From Siphonodentalium dalli (taxonomy: Eukaryota; Mollusca; Scaphopoda; Gadilida; Siphonodentaliidae), in assembly GCA_032622095.1 (NCBI GenBank), contig CP136066.1:56820609-56884608 (forward strand): 64,000 bases of DNA. The letters run 5' to 3'. The first letter of the stretch is position 1; each line of letters starts with the position of its first letter. This document shows, in pieces, positions 10,271 through 24,500 of this stretch. The notes under the pieces are model-generated. The model did not search any database. It saw only the letters and a program-made list of their open reading frames with translations, and was not told the DNA's origin. Position numbers and translations under genes: made by a program.

Positions 10271-13091
10271 ACAACCCAAAGTATTATATTCATGTTACTC
10301 CGGGACATGATGATGCGCAATTCTATTTACAATTGCTACCTGAATGGTGCCCATTATTGACGAATCTTGCATTCAATGAGCATTCATGCTCAAGTAAACC
10401 GTGTCCCTTGAAATAGGTGGCAATTTGAGCGAGGTATTTACAGATGAACAGGATTGTTTAAACCAAAGAACCGAGTAACAGTAATACATTGATTGTCTGA
10501 TTGTTATTTATGCCAGTCTTCTTTGACATAATCAATACGAAATTACTTAAACCCGACAATAGAAGGCCAATCTGTCTCAATGAATATTATTTCAAGTGCT
10601 ACCAAATATGATGGCACATATGAGGTGGATATGTCGTGGATACCATTATCGAAGTCTGGGCTAGACGAGGTTGATGCGGATTCACACCCCGACTTGATTG
10701 GGCGAAAATTGGAACCGATTTTAAAGCTAGATGTGTGATAAGGAACATCTCATTGTGCCATCCGATAAATACATGACCACTTCGATAAGAAATTATAATT
10801 TGTTCACACTCACTGAAGCAACCACATTTGAAACAATGCTTTTGATTCTGAGTCAGTGCCTCCATTAATATGTTATATATACAATGCACAATTGCTGTAC
10901 AATAGCTTCGACCCACGGAAGATGGCCGTGCTAACACAGAGTGAATTTTTCCAGACCCTAAATCACCATCCTCGCTTTTATTGACAAGTGTCCACTAACG
11001 CAAAGAAGATGAGATTAAGAAAAAGATAGCGCTCGTCGTACAAAATTAATTCAGATTTTTCATCTTCCGAAACATTATCTGATTAGTGATAAACATAAGA
11101 TTAGTCATGTCCAGAATGAGAATCACTCCTGTGTTTCTAACTTAATTATGCAGTTTCTGTTGAACAAGATCGCCGCGAAGGACAGTTTTCTTTGCAATAT
11201 ATGAATGAGATAACCTTCAGAAATATCAAATGTTGTTTCCGACTTGGTGGAAAAGTAAACTTGTCTACGTTATGCTACACCTGAACTGGTCATATTCAGA
11301 CCAGGATACATGCTGCTGTTGCAAGTACCATTGGTGTTTGAAACGTAAAATCCATGTCATTAATGTATCAATCGGGCTGTATTCAATATTCGTATTTACA
11401 GGCAACTCCGGCGGAAAACAATTTGGCGAACAATTCCACGTCCCCATATCGTCCCGATTTTACCAAGACATGTGCATGTATTCCCCACACGCTGTTCAGT
11501 AAATACTAAACTACGGCTATCGTGTCCAGTTACTGATTTCGCTCAGCACAATCGGAGTTGTTATGGATGAGTTATCGTAGATCAGATTCTGGTCTGCACA
11601 GAAGTTGTTGCTATATGTCATTTCTGAGATGCAGCGACAAATTACACCAAGACTCGTGATCTCATTTTCTTTTTCCCATTTGTACATCAACACTACCACA
11701 ATATAATTTCAGGATACGCACTATACACACGGTCTACTCACGTCGCGCATAATGTGTTAACTATAGATACATTTGAATTTAACTGCAACACATCTGGCGA
11801 TATATATGACGTGTGGGTTGAATTATAATACTTTAATCATGAACGACAATAATCAAAATATGGTATGTTTTCAAACATCCGACCTGCTGGCATCAGCAGG
11901 TCCCTAACCGCATTATTAGAAAGTTATTATACGCTTCCTGGTATCAACCTGTGTATGGCATGTATACAAATAATTGAAATTGTCGTCCTTTTCATTTTGG
12001 TGTCATAATGAGCTAAGACTTACACTGGGATACCAAAAAGTCAAAAATGTATCAGTCTACACAATAAAACTCCATGCCAATACTCCGATCTATATGCTGT
12101 TTTCTGAATGCACAGCCTTCCAGAAGTAATCCTACCTACTCATCGGCATAGAAAGATATGGGTAATATGACTGTTCATCTAGCATGGGATAACTGTCCAT
12201 ATTTGGGGTACATCGTCTTACAAGAAATGGGGTGACACGAGACTCCAGTACTCTACTCTACAGAGTAACATACAATCGAAATATATAGGGACATAGTTTG
12301 ACAGTAAATGTCGCTTAGGGCCTTGACTTTGCTTTGCAACTTATCTACTGCTAGTACAAGCAAATACCCCCCACCCGTTAAGCAGCTGACAAACTACAAG
12401 TGGAAAATCAACCAGGTTTCCATCTCCTTGTGAGCGAAATGTGTGTCATGGAAAATAATCCGGTAAATGTTTGAATAAAAAATTCAACGACGAGTCTATT
12501 GCATGATGATGAAACTGAACGAACCTGTGTGATGTGACGGTTTGATAATTTGCTGGTTATGTCCTCTTGCGGACTGGGCAGCAATTGCTATTGGTCAATG
12601 AGATCCATTTATACTTACTTTTAGAACGGTATACATGAGACCCAATGTATCAATAGCTCCGTTCTTGTAACCACGCCTCGTTGATAGAGGGCAACTAACG
12701 ATTCGTATCACACGAGTTATTTGATGAGATATGTATCCGAAATGGTTAATTGGTTAATTATGTTATTCGCGGTCGCATTTTGTTACAAATAGCTATAGAG
12801 TGCCAAGTATGCTTAAATGTCGTGTTAGATTTAATGTAACATACACAATTGCCTTATTCTTTTCCTAAAGATAGTCAGACAGCCATCTGCCTTAAATCAA
12901 TCATGTTTATTGTGAAATAATTTGCACGACATGCCACCGATTTCGAAGAACAAATCTTACTTGAGCGCGAATGAATGCAAAATTTGTCGATCCTCTCACT
13001 CATGGGTACCAATCTGGTTGTCATTTTAATAGAACTGACCAATGTTACGTCCTAGTACTGCAAAAATGATAAGAATATAATAGGACTAACG
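10271..13091. other. Spacer of the large inverted repeat, no recognisable gene
   Basis: Several open frames of 60-112 codons occur (for example 10599-10937 on the minus strand and 11230-11502 on the plus strand). None shows a domain, and none is joined to a neighbour by obvious splice sites. A perfect 9-bp-stem hairpin (GACCTGCTG-GCAT-CAGCAGGTC) lies at about 11880-11901. Nothing else is supportable. Confidence 0.5.
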
Positions 13092-13910
13092 GTTTTATAA
13101 GACATTTCATTGCGATGGCGGTGTTAATTGCGTCATGACAGATTTTACAATTTCCATCCATATACCGGCCACCGTATTGGCAGCCATCTTGGGGTTGATA
13201 TGTCACGTAGTAACCACCGACGGCATGAAATTATCGTACATACAAATTATATCCACCTACGCAACATTATTGTCTTTATGCATTTCGAGAAGATGACAAA
13301 TATAGGTTTTCGATTAGTTTTGGACTAAAATAATTAAATATTTAATAAAAAATTGGGACCAGGAGGTGCTTTGTGTACCGGTTTCACTTAAATTTTCTAG
13401 TCGATGGATCTGGATATATATATTACATAAAACTGTAGTAGTTTATCAACGGCCGTTGTGTTAGTTAAGTCATTTTGGCAAGTAATCGTGCGTTCTTACA
13501 AATTTCACAATCCCCACATATATACCGGCCACCATATTGGCAGCCATCTTGGGTAATTAGGCCAGTTTTTAAACCAAGACGGAACGAAATTACCGTATAC
13601 ACTAATTATCTCCACCCTTAATATATTATTTTCATTTTTGCCTCCCGGAAGAAGAGAAAATGCATTTTAGATTATCTTTTTGTGGGAAAAATCTTAAATT
13701 TGTTAAAAAATTAAGTCAGGAGATACATTATGTAATATTGTTACTGCAATGCTCGACTGTGTCGATCTACACATATTTATTAGACAATACCTTACAGTCC
13801 ATCAACGGCCGTTGTGTTAATTTCGCAATTTGGCACATAATCGTGCGTTCTGTGTACCTTAAACCACAGTCTGACGCCTCTCATCTTAAGTTGGAGGGTT
13901 GATTTTTCTG
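13092..13910. repeat. Inner right arm of large inverted repeat
   Basis: Reverse-complement counterpart of 9423-10270, again as two roughly 360-bp units marked by ATTGGCAGCCATCTTGGG near 13170 and 13535 and by AACGGCCGTTGTGTTA near 13448 and 13805. Frames found here are repeat translations. Confidence 0.75.
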
Positions 13911-14402
13911 CCTTTAATAAAAAATGATGCGACCAACAGCGATAATTGATATATTAGAACGTAGCTAATTGGCAGTAGTTTACATGGTATAAAATAATTG
14001 GGCATAACTATCTTACTTCTGATTTTATAAGAAACGAAAGACAACGCTTTGCGTGAATCGTCATATTCTTCTCACCCTAAAAATTATTTGACGTCGCATA
14101 TACGTCATGACTGTCGTTCCTAGATTCAATGGTTACATGTATTACCTTACTTTGGTTATCGCTCAATTGACACGTATCGAAATTGGATGAATATCTCTTC
14201 TCAAAAGGTGTGCATATACTCTGTCAAATATGTCGGCTTTATTTAAAAAATGACCGATTTTATCACCAGGTGCCTCAATAAAACCACGCGGTGCAAAAAA
14301 ATGTCCGCCTATCTGACAAATCCAACATACGAATTCCGAAAGTTAAGTGTTCATGCTAACCAAACATGTAGGTCTCATAAATTCCCTCTCCATGCGACAC
14401 CT
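13911..14402. repeat. Outer right arm of large inverted repeat
   Basis: Reverse-complement counterpart of 6911-7360. Here the inner and outer arm parts are contiguous across about 13900-13960, which shows the state of the repeat before the 2.06-kb insertion in the left arm. Confidence 0.75.
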
Positions 14403-15095
14403 ATGTCCATATTTGCCCAGACTGTTACTACTGCCTTTCGTTTATTTATTTTATATTTGGGGTTTTACATCGTTTCCTAGAATTAAGATATATCACAGCA
14501 AAGCCAGATAAAGTGTTGGTACCGGTAGAGGAAACCATGTTATTATAATTAGATGTAGGTATAGTCAGTGCTTCCTCTGTTCATCTCATGTTATCATCAT
14601 ATTATGCCTACGGGGGGGTCGGGGGCATATACGGGTAGTCGAGGGCTCTTATCTGTCCTAGCATATCACCTTGTATTTCGGGTGTTAATTATCAGAGTTT
14701 GTTATCTTTTGGCATGGTGAATGCACAGGTTGGTACCCACATTAATTAGGCTAATTATGCAAGGCATGTAACTTTATTCCATAATTCTGTTGTACGAAAA
14801 AGTTCGATTTCATGATAATTAGGCGATGGAAATTGATTTTTGATCTATAATTGTAGATGTAATTGCAGACATTGAACACCCGTCGACCTGGTTTGAATTT
14901 CCTGTGGTAAGATGGATCACATCCACCCTCAAGCTACTTATGTCATTTATTGGCATTTGTTTCTAATGTGGATGGGTAGATAGGCTTGAGACCCACCACC
15001 GTTTAATTCACACCAGGTGCTCAGATTCTGTAAATGTCAGATTACATTGGTCATGTAATTTTACGATTAAACCGTAAATTCACATTACGATGATG
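14403..15095. other. No gene seen
   Basis: AT-rich sequence with a short G-rich stretch (GGGGGGGTCGGGGG near 14610) and no supportable coding region. Confidence 0.5.
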
Positions 15096-15285
15096 TCTCA
15101 ATTTTACGATAGTTGCTGATGGTCTCATTGCTGCCAACAGTTTCTGTCGTAATATTACGATCATTTTGTAAATATACGATCAAATTTGTAAATGTCAGAT
15201 TAAGTTGATATCGTAATTTTATGACAGTTACTGATGGTCTCATTGCTGCCAACAGTTTCTGTCGTAATATTACGATGAAATATTT
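15095..15285. repeat. 115-bp tandem duplication
   Basis: The words CTGATGGTCTCATTGCTGCC and AACAGTTTCTGTCGTAATAT occur at about 15116 and again 115 bp later at about 15231. A related TGTAAATGTCAGATTA word also occurs near 15025 and 15190. Confidence 0.85.
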
Positions 15286-15519
15286 TTGAGTGTGGTTATT
15301 ATTGTTAATAGTAACCACTTGATTTTCGAGTTATCCATCTTACAACCGCAATTTGTCAAAGAAGTAGAGGATTGAACAGGGTTTTAAAAACACGTGTCAT
15401 TCTCAATATGAGCGCGATATGGTGGGACCTCAATCGGTCCAGATAGATGTCAAAGTCGCGGACCAAGATGTCACTAACGGTGGATCTTCTGTTCAGTAAA
15501 TATCCTTAGTACTTTTAGA

Positions 15520-16620
15520 TTGACTCGCCGTCTCGTTCACGACTGGGTTCATTAACCCCTTAAATGACGATATGGGCCAGGGGGTAAATGTGAGCCCATG
15601 CGAGCTCGGGCAGCCCCGGGCCGTCCAATGGGCCCGCGGACAGTATAATATGATGCCGTGTGATAGTAGGATACATATAAAGCATATGTTGTAAACAGTT
15701 ACGTGCTATGTCATCCACTGCCGGTTGTATTAACCCTTTAAATGCCGATATTGACTGAAAGAACCAGAGAGAGCCCGTGTGGACACAGAGACTCGATCAC
15801 ACTATATATTGATGTTGACATACTCCTATTAAACGTAAACGGTGAAGATTGACTCATCGTCTCGGTTCGTTAACCTCTTAAATGACGATATGGGTCAGAA
15901 GAGTGCACGAGAAAGCCCTGGCGGCTCCATGGGCCCAGAGGCAATATACTATGATGCCCTATGGTAGTAGGATATACACTATAAGCATATATTGTGAAAA
16001 TTTACTTGCTGTGTCACCAACTGGCGAATGTATTGACCCTTTGAATACCGATTTTGGCTAAAAGAACAAGAGAGAGCCCGGGCACATCCAGATACCTGAT
16101 CAAACTATATATTGATGACTAATGGTAGCGAGACACTAAATGTAAACTGTGAACATTGACTCGTCGTCTCGTTCACGGCCGGGTTCATAAGTGATGACAT
16201 GGGCCAGAAAAGCACGAAAGAGCCTGGGTAATCCGGGCGGCCCCATGCTTTCCTTATCCATATCATCATTCAAGGGGTTAATGAACACGGTCGTGAACGA
16301 GATGGCGAGTCAATAATCACAGTCAAAGTTCTTTTAGCCAATATCGGCATTAAAGGGGTTAATAAAACCGGCGATGTGTGACACAGCAAGTAAATTTGCA
16401 CAGCATATGGATCATAGTACCATAAGGCATCATGTTATACTATGCGCGGGGCCGCCCGGGCTCGCCCGATCTCAATCGTGATCTAACCTGTACCGTCATT
16501 TACGGGATTAATGAACCCGTCCATGAACGAGATGGCGAGTCAATCTTCACATTTTACGTTTTGTGTCTCGCTACCATTAGTCATCAATATATAGTGTGAT
16601 CTGGTTTCTGGGTCCGTCAG
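15520..16620. repeat. ~310-330-bp satellite units followed by inverted copies
   Basis: Units starting with GACTCGCCGTCTCGTTCACG-like words occur near 15525, 15849 and 16158. Each runs through TTAACCCCTTAAATGACGATATGG and GAGAGAGCCCG, and each includes ACTATATATTGATG. From about 16240 the same words appear in reverse complement. A further copy cluster in the reverse orientation lies at 28130-28620. No coding frame. Confidence 0.75.
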
Positions 16621-16802
16621 GGCTCTCCCCGCACAATAACAGAAGAATTGATCACTTTCGGATTAATGCACCATATTTCGCACATATATAGTCCACTATA
16701 TCCATGATTATAATCCACTAATCCACTAATAATTTTAGGATCACTTTCTGCTGTTTGGTACTGGTTGATAGTTGTGACTTTATGTTGTACTGTTCATGTT
16801 AA

Positions 16803-17415
16803 CTGACCATTGGAGCAATGAAATATGCTATTCATGGAGTCAGAACCCCTTCTGATCACTCAACAATTCGATTTTACAGGTTCCCATTTTGCAAACCATC
16901 TTGAGTAATTTTGTCCAAAAACATATCAGTGTGACACATATAAGACAGACGCATTCGATACCAAAGACAGTTCCATTTTAAATGGTCTTAACCTGAAAAA
17001 TGAATTTTTGCCGAATTTGATGTCAAGTGTGATAAAAAATACCAATATTTTTGGTAATGTCAGTGTTTAAAATAGTAACAATCAACCAAGTTGCATAAGA
17101 AATGGTAGTATTCAATATATGTGAGACAGAATAGTCATTTTTCATCAACCACAACTTGTATGTAGTTGCACGACACGCTGTGGCAATATTTACAATTTTC
17201 CATAATTTCAGCCATGTTGGCAGCCATTTTGAGCCAAAGTGACAATATGGGAACCATTGAGTTGGAATAGTCATAAGAAATGGCATTTGTCACATAGATT
17301 GCACAGTTCTTCCCATTTCTTGACGAAATATGACTAGAATCATAATGCTGATATTTGGTGAATTTTTATACCATGTTCTATAAAATCGATTTTAAGTGAT
17401 TGCTCCAATGGTCAG
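16803..17415. mobile_element. TTAA-flanked MITE, 613 bp
   Basis: Perfect 17-bp terminal inverted repeats CTGACCATTGGAGCAAT (16803-16819) and its complement (17399-17415) are each bordered by TTAA (16799-16802 and 17416-17419). TTAA duplications are characteristic of piggyBac-type integration. An 87-codon frame inside (17023-17286, minus) has no transposase features. Confidence 0.8.
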
Positions 17416-17436
17416 TTAATATGATCAATCTATATC

Positions 17437-20400
17437 TATATTTGCGAATGTCTGTCTGTCTGTCTGTCTGTGTTCTATAGAAATTCACAGGGGACCATCT
17501 TGATGATGCCAAAGGGGTCTACTAGGAGTAGCTTTTTACGAGAAAGATAATGGTCGGGGTTAGAATTTTCTAAAGTGACGCTGTTGTTGTCAGGGGCAGA
17601 AAAGGGGGAGGGGCAGAAAAAACAAATTGTCGGCGATTGCCACGAAACTTATATATAATCATCCCCATACTATGAGGAATCAAATGGTGTGTTTTAAATA
17701 TGGCAAAAGTCGCACCGTTCGCACCAGGAGTGCCCGGAAGGGGAGGAGCAGAATTTTTTTCTGTCGCCGATTGCCACGAAACTTACATATAATCATCCCC
17801 ATGATATGAAGAATCCAACTGTGTGGTTTAAATATGTCAAAAGTGGCGTCGTTCGAGTCAGGGTTGCTCGAAAAGGGAGAGGGGCACCAAAATTGATAAA
17901 AAAAACTAAATTTAGCGCCCATTTCCACCAAATTGATATATATTCTTCCTCATGATACAAGGAATCTAATTGTGCGATTTAAGAACGCCAAATTGTTGTC
18001 CAAACAATGATATATTGGGATGGGGTGGGCACTAAATTTTATAATAATTGGTTTAGTCGCCGATTGCCACCAAACTAATTTTAGCGCCCATTTCCACCAA
18101 ATTGATATATATTCTTCCTCATGATACAAGGAATCTAATTGTGCGATTTAAGAACGCCAAATTGTTGTTCAAACAATGAGATATTGGGAGGGGGTGGGCA
18201 CTAAATTTGATAATAATTGGTTTAGTCGCCGATTGCCACCACACTCATACAAAAGCATCCCCATGGTATGAGGGGTTTAATGGTGTGGCCTATATCTGTC
18301 AAATATGGCCTCATTCGAGTCAGGAGTGTATTGAAATGGACAGGAGCACAAAATTGATGCACAATTATTTTGGCGCCAATTTCCACCAAATTGATACACG
18401 TTCTTATTGTCTGTCTGTATGTCTGTCTGTGTTCTATAGAAATTCACAGGGGAACATCTAGATGATGCCAAAGGGGTCTACTGTGAGTAGCTTTTTACGA
18501 GGAAGATAATGGTCGGGGTTATAATTTTCTAAAGTGACGCCGTTGTTGTCAGGGACAGAAAAGGGGAAGGGGCAGACAAACAAATTGTCGGCGATTGCCA
18601 CGAAACTTATATATAATCATCCCCATAATATGAGGAATCCAATGGTGTTTTTAACTATGGCAAAAGTCGCGCCGTTCGCGCCAGGGGTGCCCGGAAGGGG
18701 GAGGGGCTGAATTGTTTTCTGTCGCCGATTGCCACGAAACATACATATACTCATCCCCATGATACGAAGAATCCAACGGTGTGGTTTAAATATGTCAAAA
18801 GTGGCGTCGTTCGAGTCAGGTTTGCACGAAATGGGAGAGGGGCACCAAAATTGATAAAACTAATTTTAGCGCCCATTTCCACCAAATTGAAATATATTCT
18901 TCCTCATGATACAAGGAATCTAATTGTGCGATTTAAGAACGCCAAATTGTTGTCCAAACGATGAGATATTGGGAGGGGGTGGGCACTAAATTTGATAATA
19001 ATTCGTTTAGTCGCCGATTGCCACCACACTCATACAAAAGCATCCCCATGGTATGAGGGGTTTAATGGTGTGGATTATATCTGTCAAATATGGCCTCATT
19101 CGAGTCAGGAGTGTATTGAAAGGGACAGGGGCACAAAATTGATGCACAATTATTTTGGAGCCAATTTCCACCAAATTGATACACGTTCTTATCCATGATA
19201 CGTGGAACCTAATCGTGTGATTTAAAGACGCCATAGTGGTGCTGTTTAGGTGAGAGATGGGGAGGGAGGGATTGGCACCAAATTTGATAAAAAAAATTGT
19301 ATATAAATTGTGTATGGAGATGAGAGGGACACAAAAAGTTATATCTATATGTTTAGTGCCGATTTCCACCAGATTGATACATAATATTCTTCTCCATGAT
19401 ACGAGGAATCTTATCGTGTGGTTTAGATACACCAAATTGGTGCCCTATGGGTGAGAGATGTGGGGACCTTCAATTTGATACGAGTTTGTATACTCGCCAA
19501 TTTTCACCAATTTCATATATATGCTTCTCAAATGATACAAGAAATCAAATTGTGCTGTATGTCTGTCTTTCTGTATGTCTGTGTGTTCTATATATAACTT
19601 CACGCGGTACAATCGAGATGGCACCAAGGCGTTCTAAGAGGGGTAACTTTTAACAAGGAAGATAATGGTGCGGGTTTAAATTTAAATTAAAATGGTGCTG
19701 TTGGTGTCAGGGGAAGAAAAGGGGGAGGTCGGCAAAATTAAAAAAAATATGATGAATTAGTTTTGTCGCCGGGGTGAGAGATGTGGGTTCATAACTATTC
19801 TCATAAGTTGTTTAGTTGCGTATTACCACCAACATATATATAATCATCGCCAGTATATAATGCATCCATGAGTCTAATGGGCGTGGTTTAAATATGTCAA
19901 GAGAGGCAAAAGCTGATACAAATATATTGGGCACTAATTTCCAACAAATTCATACATGTTTTTATCTAATGATATACCATGAATTAAATCACATTTGGTG
20001 TCGTTTGCGTCACGGATGGCGAGCGGATATGCACTATCATAGATAAGTTTGCTATTCGCCGATATCCACATATAAGTTATATATATATAGTCACCAGGCC
20101 ATCTCCATATCATTTTAAGGCGATTTGGGCGTTCACATTTCACAATACCGACAAATGGTAACCCACTTATAAGTTACTTGAACAATTATATCTTCTTAAC
20201 TGTCATATTTAGGGGATGGCAATCAGGACATTCACACTAGCAAAAAGATATACACAGAATAAGCATTAAACGTATATTTATCATTCTATTGAAGAGATAC
20301 ATATATTCGTGCAAATTGAGAGACCTCGAACCGTCAGAGGATTGCATATATATTATAACAAAATTGAGTCTGTTCCATTCAATACAGTTTCCACAAAAAA

Positions 20401-20600
20401 AGTTACAATTTGTCAGGAGACATGGAAGGTCTGTTCAAAAATAGTGGTCACAGTGTGCAGTCATATATAGTTTCTTCTGATATACAATAAAATGCAGTTA
20501 GTAGCACATGACTTTTCAGGATCCTCCCAATACTGACATCTGACAAGGTTTTTAGACTGATCAACTGACATAAACAACTTAAAATCTCGCTCTGTGTCTG
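17437..20600 (+). mobile_element. Helitron-like repeat copy A (no intact 3' end)
   Basis: It begins with TCTATATTTGCGAATG followed by a (CTGT)n tract and TTCTATAGAAATTCACAGGG. The body is a series of diverged ~130-150-bp units, each containing a CCGATTKCCACCAAA core, a GATACAAGGAATCTAAT-like word and GCGTCGTTCGAGTCAGG. Similar (CTGT)n starts recur inside at about 18404 and 19560, so it is a mosaic of partial copies. The 5' TC start fits Helitrons, but no replicase or helicase is present and the 3' end is missing because another copy joins at about 20601. The open frames seen on both strands are repeat translations. Confidence 0.5.
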
Positions 20601-21508
20601 GCAAATGTAGCCAAAGGGGTCTACTAGGAGTAGCTTTTTACGAGAAAGATAATGGTCGGGGTTAGAATTTTCTAAAGTGACGCCGTTGTTGTCAGGGGCA
20701 GAAATGGGGAGGGCAGAAAAAAATATTGTCGGCGATTGCCACGAAACTTATATATAATCATCCCCATAATATGAGGAATCTAATGGTGTGTTTTAAATAT
20801 GGCAAAAGTCGCACCGTTCGCGCCAGGAGTGCCAGAAGGGGAGGGGCAGAATTTTTTTCTGTCGCCGATTGCCACGAAACTTACATATAATCATCCCCAT
20901 GATATGAAGAATCCAAGGGTGTAGTTTAAATATGTCAAAAGTGGCGTCGTTCGAGTCAGGATTGCCAACAAACTAATTTTAGCGCCCATTTCCACCATAT
21001 TGATATATATTCTTCCTCATGATACAAGGAATCTAATTGTGCGATTTAAGAACGCCAAATTGTTGTCCAAACGATGAGATATTGGGAGGGGTGGGCACTA
21101 AATTTGATAATAATTGGTTTAGTCGCCGATTGCCACCACACTCATACAAAAACATCCCCATGGTAATGAGGGGTTTAATGGTGTGGCCTATATCTGTCAA
21201 ATATGGCCTCATTCGAGTCAGGAGTGTATTGAAAGGGACAGGAGCACAAAATTGATGCACAATTATTTTGGGGCCAATTTCCACCAAATTGATACACGTT
21301 CTTATTGTCTGTCTGTATGTATGTCTGTGTTCTATAGAAATTCACAGGGGAACATCTAGATGATGCCAAAGGGGTCTACTAAGAGTAGCTTTTTACGAGA
21401 AAGATAATGGTCGGGGTTAGAATTTTATAAAGTGACGCCGTTGTTGTCAGGGGCAGTAAAGGGGAAGGGGCAGACAAAAAAATTGTCGGCGATTGCCACG
21501 AAAATTAT
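20601..21508 (+). mobile_element. Helitron-like repeat copy B, truncated
   Basis: Joined abruptly to copy A within the word CCAAAGGGGTCTACTAGGAG that normally follows the 5' leader. It repeats the same unit series and has another (CTGT)n tract at about 21305. No coding capacity. Confidence 0.5.
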
Positions 21509-24500
21509 ATATAATCAATCCCCATAATATGAAGAATCCAATGGTGTTTTTAACTATGGCAAAAGTCGCGCCGTTCGCACCAGGGGTGCCAGGAAGGGGA
21601 GGGGCAGATTTGTTTTCTGTCGCCGATTGCCACGAAACTTACATATACTCATCCTCATGATATGAAGAATCCAACGGTGTGGTTTAAATATGTCAAAAGT
21701 GGCGTCGTTCGAGTCAGGGTTGCACGAAAGGGGAGAGGGGCACCAAAATTGATAAAACTAATTTTAGCGCCCATTTCCACCAAATTGATATATATTCTTC
21801 CTCATGATACAAGGAATCTAATTGTGCGATTTAAGAACGCCAAATTGTTGTCCAAACGATGAGATATTGGGCACTAAATTTGATAAAAAAAATTGTATAT
21901 AAATTGTGTATAGAGATGAAAGGGACACAAAATGTTATATCTATATGTTTAGTGCCGATTTCCACCAGATTGATACATATTCTTCTCCGTGATACGAGGA
22001 ATCTTATCGTGTGGTTTAGATACACAAAATTGGTGCCCTATGGGTGAGAGATATGGGGACCTTCAATTTGATACGAATTTGTATACTCGCCAATTTTCAC
22101 CAATTTTATATATATGCTTCTCAAATGATACAAGAAATTAAATTGTGCTGTCTGTCTGTCTTTCTGTATGTCCGTGTGTTCTATATATAACTTCACGCGG
22201 TACAATCGAGATGGCACCAAGGCGTTCTAAGAGGGGTAACTTTTAACAAGGAAGATAATGGTGCGGGTTTAAATTAAAATTAAAATGGTGCTGTTGGTGT
22301 CAGGGGAAGAAAAGGGGGAGGTCGGCAAAATTAAAAAAAATATGATGAATTAGTTTTGTCGCCGGGGTGAGAGGTGTGGGTTCATAACTATTCTCATAAG
22401 TTGTTTAGTTGCGTATTACCACCAACATATATATAATCATCGCCAGTATATCATGCATCCATGAGTCTAATGGGCGTGGTTTAAATATGTCAAAAGAGGC
22501 AAAAGCTGATACAAATATATTTGGCACTAATTTCCAACAAATTCATACATGTTTTTATCTAATGATATACCATGAATTAAATCACATTTGGTGTCGTTTG
22601 CGTCACGGATGGCGGGCGGATATGCACTATCATAGATAAGTTTGCTATTCGCCGATATCCACATATAAGTTATATATATAGTCACCCAGGCCATCTCCAT
22701 ATCATTTTAAGGCGATTTGGGCGTTCACATTTCACAATACCGACAAATGGTAACCCACTTATAAGTTACTTGAACAATTATATCTTCTTAACTGTCATAT
22801 TTAGGGGATGGCAATCAGGACATTCACACTAGCAAAAAGATATACATAGAATATATATCTATATTTGCGAATGTCTGCCTGTCTGTCTGTCTGTGTTCTA
22901 TAGAAATTCACAGGGGACCATCTAGATGATGCCAAAGTGGTCTACTAGGAGTAGCTTTTTACGAGAAAGATAATGGTCGGGGTTAGAATTTTCTAAAGTG
23001 ACGCCGTTGTTGTCAGGGGTAGAAAAGGGGAAGGGGCAGAACAATAAATTGTAGCCGATGGCCACCAAACTTATATATAATGATCCCCATGAAATGAGGA
23101 ATCTAATGGTGTAGTTTGAATATGGCAAAAGTCGCGCCGTTCGCGTCAGGGGTGCCCGGAAGGGGAAGGGGCAGATTTTTTTTATGTTGCCGATTTCCAC
23201 CAAACTTATATATAATCAATCCCCATAATATGAAGAATCCAATGGTGTTTTTAACTATGGCAAAAGTCGCGCCGTTCGCACCAGGGGTGCCAGGAAGGGG
23301 AGGGGCAGATTTGTTTTCTGTCGCCGATTGCCACGAAACTTACATATACTCATCCTCATGATATGAAGAATCCAACGGTGTGGTTTAAATATGTCAAAAG
23401 TGGCGTCGTTCGAGTCAGGGTTGCACGAAAGGGGAGAGGGGCACCAAAATTGATAAAACTAATTTTAGCGCCCATTTCCACCAAATTGATATATATTCTT
23501 CCTCATGATACAAGGAATCTAATTGTGCGATTTAAGAACGCCAAATTGTTGTCCAAACGATGAGATATTGGGCACTAAATTTGATAAAAAAAATTGTATA
23601 TAAATTGTGTATAGAGATGAAAGGGACACAAAATGTTATATCTATATGTTTAGTGCCGATTTCCACCAGATTGATACATATTCTTCTCCGTGATACGAGG
23701 AATCTTATCGTGTGGTTTAGATACACAAAATTGGTGCCCTATGGGTGAGAGATATGGGGACCTTCAATTTGATACGAATTTGTATACTCGCCAATTTTCA
23801 CCAATTTTATATATATGCTTCTCAAATGATACAAGAAATTAAATTGTGCTGTCTGTCTGTCTTTCTGTATGTCCGTGTGTTCTATATATAACTTCACGCG
23901 GTACAATCGAGATGGCACCAAGGCGTTCTAAGAGGGGGTAACTTTTAACAAGGAAGATAATGGTGCGGGTTTAAATTAAAATTAAAATGGTGCTGTTGGT
24001 GTCAGGGGAAGAAAAGGGGGAGGTCGGCAAAATTAAAAAAAATATGATGAATTAGTTTTGTCGCCGGGGTGAGAGGTGTGGGTTCATAACTATTCTCATA
24101 AGTTGTTTAGTTGCGTATTACCACCAACATATATATAATCATCGCCAGTATATCATGCATCCATGAGTCTAATGGGCGTGGTTTAAATATGTCAAAAGAG
24201 GCAAAAGCTGATACAAATATATTTGGCACTAATTTCCAACAAATTCATACATGTTTTTATCTAATGATATACCATGAATTAAATCACATTTGGTGTCGTT
24301 TGCGTCACGGATGGCGGGCGGATATGCACTATCATAGATAAGTTTGCTATTCGCCGATATCCACATATAAGTTATATATATAGTCACCCAGGCCATCTCC
24401 ATATCATTTTAAGGCGATTTGGGCGTTCACATTTCACAATACCGACAAATGGTAACCCACTTATAAGTTACTTGAACAATTATATCTTCTTAACTGTCAT

